DNA of 64,000 bases from Candidatus Mycobacterium wuenschmannii (GTDB lineage Bacteria > Actinomycetota > Actinomycetes > Mycobacteriales > Mycobacteriaceae): contig NZ_CP126981.1 in assembly GCF_030252325.1 (NCBI RefSeq), positions 4,216,001-4,280,000 of the forward strand, in the 5' to 3' direction. Below the pieces are notes generated by a model. It was not told where the DNA came from and searched no databases. It saw nothing but the letters and a program-made list of their open reading frames with translations. Made by a program: the position numbers and the translations under genes. Positions 59,314-64,000 of this stretch are shown one piece after another (the first letter of the stretch is position 1; each line of letters opens with the position of its first letter).

Positions 59314-61167
59314 CTAGTCGCCAGTGCGCTGGTATTTGTCTTCGAATTCGCCTGCAGCACAGGAGCTACCGACGATCTCGTTGTGGCCGTGGCCGACGAG
59401 CAGTGGAATTGGGTCCTGCAGCGGGTCCGGCAGAGGGTATTCGGCGCTGAGCTTGAAGTGGGCGGTCTCGCCCGGATTGCAGGGCACCATTCCTTCGTCG
59501 TCGCGGGTCCACTTGTTGTTGCTGAAGACCAGTGGCACGACTCCGTCGATCGCATGAAACAGGCTCATGCATCGCTCTGCATTCCGCAGGCACACGGTAC
59601 GGACGGTGAGATCGGCTTGTCCCGGCACCGTAGCGCCGTTCGCGTAGGTGATCGTCTCGTGATAGCGGCCGTGTAGCGCGGTGGACACCGACGCCGCGCG
59701 CGGTGGCAGGGATGCCGGATCGGGGACCTTTGTCGGGTCGGGAGCGCCTGTGCGGGTGAAGGTTACGGTGCGCTTGGCCGCGCCACAGCTGTTGACGGTC
59801 GAGCGTGTGGTGTCGCCGGTGAGGGTGCCGTCGGGTTGTGGTTGCAGGGTGAAGACCACCCACACCTCGGTGGGTGCGTCGTTGCACGAGGTCGAGGCGA
59901 GGCTCACCGCGACCCAGGTTGCGCCGATCTGGTCGAACACCAGGTTGGAGACCAGCACGATTCCGCTGTTGCCGGTGTAGGCCGCGGTGGCGACGCAGCC
60001 GCCGACACCGCAGTTGGATCGCACGTCCCAGGTGCCGGTCATCGGCGGCGCGTCAGGGGCCGGCTTGCCCTCGAGGTCGGTACCCGGACCGTAGTCGGCG
60101 CGATACGTCCCCGAGAATTCGTGAGTCGCTGGCGCGGGCGGGGCGGCGGTGTGGTGTTTGTCGCGGTCGAGCCACAGCACCCCGGTCAGCACCGCGGCCA
60201 CCAGTACAACGGCGCTGACTGCAAGGGCCGCAATGAGTTTCACCCGCGGAGTCCGACGCACCGGAGTGACGAGGGTGGGCGCCGGCTGAGGCGCCGTCGG
60301 CGGAGGCGGGGCGGGCGTGCGCACCCGGCTCGACGACGGGTCGAGCGCGCGGTTCAGCTCTCGGGCGAACTCGCCGCAGCTGTCGTAGCGGTCCGCGGGT
60401 GTCTTGGCCATCGCTTTAGCCAGCACCGCGTCCAACGCGACCAACGCGGGTCGCCGTTCGCTCGCCAGCGGCACCGGCGCGGCGACGTGCTTGGTGATCA
60501 CCACCGCGGGATTGGAGTCGGCGTAGGGCGGCCCGCCGGTCAACAGATCAAAAGCTGTGCAGGCCAACGCATATTGATCGGTACGGCCGTCGAGCGGCTC
60601 ACCGCGCAGCTGCTCTGGTGCCGCATACGACATGGTTCCGACCGCCATGTTCGTTGCCGTCAACCCTGACGGATCGTCGATGAGGCGAGCAATGCCGAAG
60701 TCGGCGAGGAAGATTCGTTGCGCCGTGGGATCCAGCAGGATGTTGGCGGGCTTGACGTCGCGGTGCAACAGCCCCTGCTGGTGGGCGTAGTCCAGCGCCG
60801 ATGCGACCGCGGTGACGATCTCCAGCGCCTGTTCGACGGGCAGGCCGTCGGGGTGTTGCTCGCGGACCAGCTTCGATGCATCGGTACCCCCGACGTAATC
60901 CATCGAGATCCACAACTGTCCGTCGTATTCACCACGATCGTGAACACCCAGGATGTTGGGGTGCGACAGGCTCGCGGTCAGGTTGGCCTCGCGGAGAAAG
61001 CGCTCCCGGTACTCGGGGTCCGCGGTCCACTGTGCGGATAACACTTTCAGCGCGTCCTGGCGCGGCAACCGCGGATGCGCCGCCAGATACACCGAGCCCA
61101 TGCCGCCCGCCCCGAGTACCCGCAGGATCGTAAATCCCGCAAACGCCTCGCCCACCGATACCGGCAT
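59314..61167 (-). CDS. Transmembrane serine/threonine protein kinase
   Basis: 617 residues. Kinase domain 1-275: G-loop LGAGGMGSVYLA, Lys41, HRDVKP with Asp137, DFG Asp156 in LADFGIARL, activation loop containing TNMAVGTMSYAAPE. A Pro-rich juxtamembrane stretch, one membrane helix at about 310-333, then a ~280-residue extracellular domain with many Cys (DVRSNCGVGGCVATAAY and later pairs). It is divergent from an EmbR-like FHA regulator, a typical substrate. TAGGAT on the minus strand (61174-61179) lies just before the ATG, consistent with leaderless expression. Confidence 0.95.
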   Translation of the reverse strand: MPVSVGEAFAGFTILRVLGAGGMGSVYLAAHPRLPRQDALKVLSAQWTADPEYRERFLREANLTASLSHPNILGVHDRGEYDGQLWISMDYVGGTDASKLVREQHPDGLPVEQALEIVTAVASALDYAHQQGLLHRDVKPANILLDPTAQRIFLADFGIARLIDDPSGLTATNMAVGTMSYAAPEQLRGEPLDGRTDQYALACTAFDLLTGGPPYADSNPAVVITKHVAAPVPLASERRPALVALDAVLAKAMAKTPADRYDSCGEFARELNRALDPSSSRVRTPAPPPPTAPQPAPTLVTPVRRTPRVKLIAALAVSAVVLVAAVLTGVLWLDRDKHHTAAPPAPATHEFSGTYRADYGPGTDLEGKPAPDAPPMTGTWDVRSNCGVGGCVATAAYTGNSGIVLVSNLVFDQIGATWVAVSLASTSCNDAPTEVWVVFTLQPQPDGTLTGDTTRSTVNSCGAAKRTVTFTRTGAPDPTKVPDPASLPPRAASVSTALHGRYHETITYANGATVPGQADLTVRTVCLRNAERCMSLFHAIDGVVPLVFSNNKWTRDDEGMVPCNPGETAHFKLSAEYPLPDPLQDPIPLLVGHGHNEIVGSSCAAGEFEDKYQRTGD

Positions 61168-61173
61168 GGCCAG

Positions 61174-61179
61174 ATCCTA
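61174..61179 (-). promoter_or_regulatory. Candidate -10 hexamer for a leaderless kinase transcript
   Basis: On the minus strand this reads TAGGAT and ends 6 bases before the kinase ATG at 61167, so transcription would start at or next to the start codon. Leaderless mRNAs are common in mycobacteria. No clear -35 is visible. Confidence 0.4.
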
Positions 61180-61235
61180 TCCGGAAGCTATGCTGCTTTT
61201 GTTTAGCTGGCGAACCTGGTGAGCGCGGAAACAGC

Positions 61236-62405
61236 ATGATGGCCGATAGGTCGAACGCCGACAGCCCCTTTGCGGCTGCCCAATTCGGCGTCTTGGGTCC
61301 GCTGCAAGTGCTCGTGGGTGCGAAATCGGTGCCGCTGGGCACGCCGAAGCAGCGCGCCGTGCTGGCGATGCTGATCGTCAACGCGAATCGACCGGTCAGC
61401 ATCGACTCGTTGATCAGTGCGGCCTGGGATCAGCGGCCCCCGGAGGGTGCCCGGGCCACGCTGCACGCTTACATTTCGAATCTGCGCCGACTGATGAGTG
61501 ATGCGGGCATCGACCGTTCCGTTCTGCTCAGCACACCCCCGGGATACCAGCTGACGATCAGCGACGACAACTACGACTTCGGGCGCTTCATTGCCGCGAA
61601 GAACGCCGGCGTGCAGGCCGCGGCGGCCGCGCAGTTCGAGCAGGCCAGCGGTCACCTACTGGAAGCCCTTGGCCAGTGGCGCGGTCCGGTTCTCGAGGAC
61701 CTCAGCGACTTTCAGTTCGCCGAGACCCTTGCCGCGGCACTCGACGAGGAGCGCGTACTCGTTCACATCGCCCGCGCAGAGGCCGAGATCGCTTGTGGCC
61801 GACCACACACCGTGATTCCGGAGCTGGAGGGCCTGACCGCCAGGCATGGTTATCGAGAACCCTTGTGGGCGCAGCTGATTACCGCCTACTATCTGGCGGA
61901 CCGCCAATCGGATGCCCTGGATGCCTACCTGCGGCTGAAATCTTTACTGGCCGAGGACCTGGGCATCGACCCGGGATGGACGATCCGCGAGTTGTACGAG
62001 CGGATCCTGCGTCAGGAGCCGCTGGACGCCCGCAAAATCGCCCAGTCGCACGCCGAAGACACCATTGTCGCGCAGTCGGACAACGCAATCGGCGCACGCC
62101 GGAGTGCGAAGGCAGTGCTGGTCGCTGCCGACGGGCGTCGATATCCGTTGGCCGGCACGGCGACCCGCATCGGGCGCAGTCCGGACAACGACCTCGTGTT
62201 GTCCGGTGCCAAGGTCAGCCGCCACCACGCGGTGATCGCCGACGACGGACGGACCATCCTCATCACCGACCTGGGGTCGGCCAACGGAGTGCGCGTGCGC
62301 GGCACACGCATTGACCCCAGCGCCGAGCTACACCACGGTGATGCGATCCGCATCGGCGACGAGGAGTTCACGCTCGAGGCCGGAGTCGATCCGGCGCTCC
62401 GTTAA
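61236..62405 (+). CDS. EmbR-like regulator: wHTH, BTAD and FHA domains
   Basis: 389 residues. A winged-helix DNA-binding domain (about 15-110), a bacterial transcriptional activation domain (about 115-265), and a forkhead-associated domain (about 295-385) with RIGRSPDNDLVLSGAKVSRHH and GSANGVRVRG. FHA domains bind phosphothreonine, so the divergent kinase is the likely upstream partner, as PknH is to EmbR. The stop codon is inside the first of two 34-bp repeats that precede the next two genes. Confidence 0.92.
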   Translation: MMADRSNADSPFAAAQFGVLGPLQVLVGAKSVPLGTPKQRAVLAMLIVNANRPVSIDSLISAAWDQRPPEGARATLHAYISNLRRLMSDAGIDRSVLLSTPPGYQLTISDDNYDFGRFIAAKNAGVQAAAAAQFEQASGHLLEALGQWRGPVLEDLSDFQFAETLAAALDEERVLVHIARAEAEIACGRPHTVIPELEGLTARHGYREPLWAQLITAYYLADRQSDALDAYLRLKSLLAEDLGIDPGWTIRELYERILRQEPLDARKIAQSHAEDTIVAQSDNAIGARRSAKAVLVAADGRRYPLAGTATRIGRSPDNDLVLSGAKVSRHHAVIADDGRTILITDLGSANGVRVRGTRIDPSAELHHGDAIRIGDEEFTLEAGVDPALR

Positions 62406-62435
62406 GGATCCAGTAAGCGCTGTCCCGCACAGTGA
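62402..62435 (+). promoter_or_regulatory. 34-bp element copy 1, candidate BTAD-regulator site
   Basis: Begins TTAAGGATCCA, contains a second heptamer GTAAGCG 11 bp from the first, and ends CACAGTGA, with the CACAGT hexamer 8 bp after the second heptamer. It matches copy 2 (62769-62802) at 29 of 34 positions. The heptamer spacing and the 8-bp gap are the layout of SARP/AfsR-type activator sites beside a -10 box. Confidence 0.62.
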
Positions 62436-62489
62436 GCGAACGCGGGTGCTCGAACGCAGCACCGCGACCTCACGAAAGGACAACGCAAC

Positions 62490-62744
62490 ATGAACTTTCT
62501 GCCCGCCAACATCGAGGAACAGATCGATCGCACCGATCGCAACCATGCCCTGATCATCGGGATCAGCACTGGGCTGCTTGCTTTTTGGTGCCTCTACCGC
62601 GTGCTGTGGTCGATCTACCTCTCGGTCGCCTACGACTTCCTGTTCGGATCGCTGATGTTCTCCATCGTGCTGTGGGGCGCGATCGGTGTCGTTGCGGGTA
62701 TCGCGGCCACCGGTTTTCTCACTCGCTACGCCAAGCGTCCCTGA
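62490..62744 (+). CDS. Small membrane protein, 84 residues
   Basis: Unknown function. Two hydrophobic segments (ALIIGISTGLLAFWCLYRVLW and SLMFSIVLWGAIGVVAGIAAT) flank a short loop, with an acidic N-terminus and basic end. GAAAGGAC lies 10 bases before the ATG. It is 84 bp after the EmbR-like gene and follows 34-bp element copy 1, so it is a candidate target of that regulator. Confidence 0.7.
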   Translation: MNFLPANIEEQIDRTDRNHALIIGISTGLLAFWCLYRVLWSIYLSVAYDFLFGSLMFSIVLWGAIGVVAGIAATGFLTRYAKRP

Positions 62745-62768
62745 GTCGGAGTACGACTTCACGCGGCA

Positions 62769-62802
62769 TTAAGGATCCATAAAGCCCTCTCTCGCACAGT
62801 GA
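62769..62802 (+). promoter_or_regulatory. 34-bp element copy 2, candidate BTAD-regulator site
   Basis: Aligned without gaps to copy 1 over 34 bases, 29 identical. It has the same TTAAGGATCCA start, a second heptamer TAAAGCC at the 11-bp offset, and the CACAGTGA end, 38 bases before the LpqH-like start codon. Confidence 0.62.
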
Positions 62803-62840
62803 TGACGACAACGTCAGCAACACCAACAAGGAGTCCCTAA

Positions 62841-63311
62841 ATGAAACGCAACATCCTGATCATGGCCGGTACGGCGGCCACCCTCGCCACCGTGATGGTG
62901 GGATGCTCACACAACGACAAGGCCGTCAGTGTCGGCAACGCCGCGGTCGCTCCCGCCGGTTCGTCGAACACCAAGGTTGTCATCGACGGCAAAGACCAGA
63001 ACGTCAAGGGCCAGGTCGCCTGCACCACCGCCGCCGGCACTGTCAACATCGCTATCAGCGGAGGCGCCCCTGGTACGCCCACGGGCATCGGCGCCGTGCT
63101 GAGCGACGCCAACCCGCCGGTCGTGAAATCCGTTGCGCTGGGCAATGTCAACGGCGTGACCCTGGCCGTCGGCGGTGCCAGCGGCAAGGCCGATGCCACC
63201 AAGGACGGCAGCTCGTACAAGATCAGCGGCACCGCCAGCGGCGTGGACATGGCCAACCCGATGGGTGGACCGGTCAACAAGCCGTTCGAACTCGACGTCA
63301 CCTGCCCCTAG
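62841..63311 (+). CDS. LpqH-family lipoprotein (19 kDa antigen family)
   Basis: 156 residues with the lipobox VMVGC (Cys22). The mature part has the 19-kDa-lipoprotein pattern: [27 protein letters not shown] near the middle, and an SGTASGVDM...FELDVTCP end, with two cysteines that pair in the family. Envelope lipoprotein, often a strong TLR2 ligand in relatives. AAGGAG precedes the ATG. Copy 2 of the 34-bp element lies directly upstream. Confidence 0.92.
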   Translation: MKRNILIMAGTAATLATVMVGCSHNDKAVSVGNAAVAPAGSSNTKVVIDGKDQNVKGQVACTTAAGTVNIAISGGAPGTPTGIGAVLSDANPPVVKSVALGNVNGVTLAVGGASGKADATKDGSSYKISGTASGVDMANPMGGPVNKPFELDVTCP

Positions 63312-63319
63312 TCCCGCCG

Positions 63320-63354
63320 GCCGCCGGGTGTCGCGAAAAAGCGCACCCGGCGGC
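63320..63354 (+). terminator. Strong GC hairpin after the lipoprotein gene
   Basis: Perfect 11-base arms GCCGCCGGGTG (63320-63330) and CACCCGGCGGC (63344-63354) around a 13-base loop containing GAAAAA. No U-tract follows, so it is a hairpin-only terminator candidate, serving the lipoprotein gene and possibly the convergent gene on the other strand. Confidence 0.75.
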
Positions 63355-63394
63355 TGCTCGGGAAAAAGTCAATCCGTGCGAAAGCGGATGGAGG

Positions 63395-63670
63395 CTAGGC
63401 TTTTTGGGAGTGCCGGATGGCGTTGCCGCCGAGGTAGGCGAGGTATCCGATGATGCCGACGGCGCCGAGGCTGCGGGTCTGCTTGCTGGCGAAGCTCAGC
63501 CCGAGCACCGTTTCGATGCTGCCGTTGGTGTAGACGTGCTGACGGGTGTTGCGCGGGAACGCCGACCTGGTGATCGACTCGAACAACCCTGGGCTGGTGA
63601 AGTGGGCCAGACCGGCGCCAGCCAGTGCCAGGCCCGAAAAGCGGGCGATGCGATTGCTTTTACGGGACAT
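63395..63670 (-). CDS. Small DoxX-like membrane protein
   Basis: 91 residues with two or three hydrophobic segments. The AHFTSPGLFESITRSAFPRN motif followed by HVYTNGSIETVLGL is seen in DoxX-like small membrane proteins of actinobacteria. Function unknown. It lies 8 bp after the monooxygenase gene on the same strand. Confidence 0.75.
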   Translation of the reverse strand: MSRKSNRIARFSGLALAGAGLAHFTSPGLFESITRSAFPRNTRQHVYTNGSIETVLGLSFASKQTRSLGAVGIIGYLAYLGGNAIRHSQKA

Positions 63671-63678
63671 GCTTCTCC

Positions 63679-64000
63679 TTAGCTGATCGCGTAGTCGCTC
63701 AACGGGAAGTTGGACGCCTCTTCGATCGCCGTCGACGTGGCCATCGGACGCAACAGTGACGGTTCGCCGCTGGGATTGAAGTAGTACGACCGTGAGGTGG
63801 CGCAGTTACCGAGAATCCACAGCGAATCACCCAGCAAATCTGTCATCCGGTCGAGGTAGGCGGCGTTCGCCTCCTCGGTCACCTCGAAGGTGTCCGCACC
63901 CTGCCGCTTGAGCTCGGCGAAAAGCCGGTCCATCAAGCGCATCTGGTATTCCATCGTGTTGAAGAAGTTCAGACCGAGGAAGGCGAACGGGCTGGCCAGG
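63679..64000 (-). CDS. C-terminus of a flavin-containing (Baeyer-Villiger-like) monooxygenase, cut by the window edge
   Basis: Only the last ~106 residues are present. The reading frame continues past the window edge with SPFAFLGLNFFNTMEYQ before MRLMDRLFAELKRQG. The DRMTDLLGDSLWILGNCATSRSYYFNPSGE end is the characteristic C-terminus of actinobacterial BVMO-type enzymes, which insert oxygen into ketones using FAD and NADPH. The N-terminal FAD domain is outside the window. Confidence 0.75.
   Translation of the reverse strand, partial: LASPFAFLGLNFFNTMEYQMRLMDRLFAELKRQGADTFEVTEEANAAYLDRMTDLLGDSLWILGNCATSRSYYFNPSGEPSLLRPMATSTAIEEASNFPLSDYAIS

Overview
The window is high-GC actinobacterial DNA and almost certainly comes from a non-tuberculous Mycobacterium. 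The evidence is gene content and order: pyrE, fba, purA, purT, metZ, a fadE7-like acyl-CoA dehydrogenase, mmpS/mmpL, fgd1-pta-ackA, pknG-glnH-glnX-mutT3, thiE, thiOSG and lpqL follow, in blocks, the M. tuberculosis Rv0356c-Rv0382c and Rv0389-Rv0418 regions as I remember them. Several genes (fused SCOT-type CoA transferase, class A beta-lactamase, GjpA-like repeat protein, luciferase-like monooxygenase operon, GH5-like hydrolase) are not in those M. tuberculosis intervals. The species cannot be fixed from sequence reading alone.

Layout. 0-17.5 kb is core metabolism: pyrE, an RNA methyltransferase, a GH76 hydrolase, CoA transferase, periplasmic MsrB, beta-lactamase, DedA protein, fba, a CDF metal exporter, an M50 protease, purA, purT, a rhodanese and metZ. 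17.5-26 kb is accessory: an orphan ATP-grasp-like protein, a GH5-like secreted hydrolase, a GNAT-like protein with a 74-residue partner, and two coupled acyl-CoA dehydrogenases. 25.8-31.8 kb (minus strand) is an HxlR-controlled export operon (NmrA reductase, HxlR, MmpS, MmpL, membrane protein, MaoC). 32.1-34.5 kb holds a second NmrA/HxlR group with a frameshifted thioesterase. 35.5-39.6 kb is a tightly overlapped operon of one GNAT and three flavin/F420-type luciferase-like monooxygenases. 39.6-44.6 kb has a metallo-beta-lactamase-fold gene and fgd1-pta-ackA. 44.7-47.3 kb encodes a secreted protein built from about 27 repeats of 17 residues. 47.6-52.2 kb is the GlnX-GlnH-PknG amino-acid sensing cassette. 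52.3-56.4 kb is mutT3 and thiamine synthesis under a TPP riboswitch. 56.5-64 kb carries a MEDS/ATPase anti-sigma-like protein, lpqL, a small secreted protein, and a signalling locus: a transmembrane Ser/Thr kinase divergent from an EmbR-like BTAD-FHA regulator, followed by a small membrane protein and an LpqH-family lipoprotein.

The most interesting unannotated structure is in the last locus. The two small cell-envelope genes after the BTAD-FHA regulator are each preceded by a near-identical 34-bp element (62402-62435 and 62769-62802; 29 of 34 bases match). Its two heptamers are 11 bp apart and end 8 bp before a shared hexamer, the geometry of SARP-family activator sites. This suggests a self-contained kinase to FHA-regulator to envelope-lipoprotein circuit. 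Other notable signals are paired 17-bp palindromes in front of the HxlR gene, a metal-sensor-like palindrome in front of the CDF exporter, and the 17-residue repeat protein with exact 51-bp DNA repeats.
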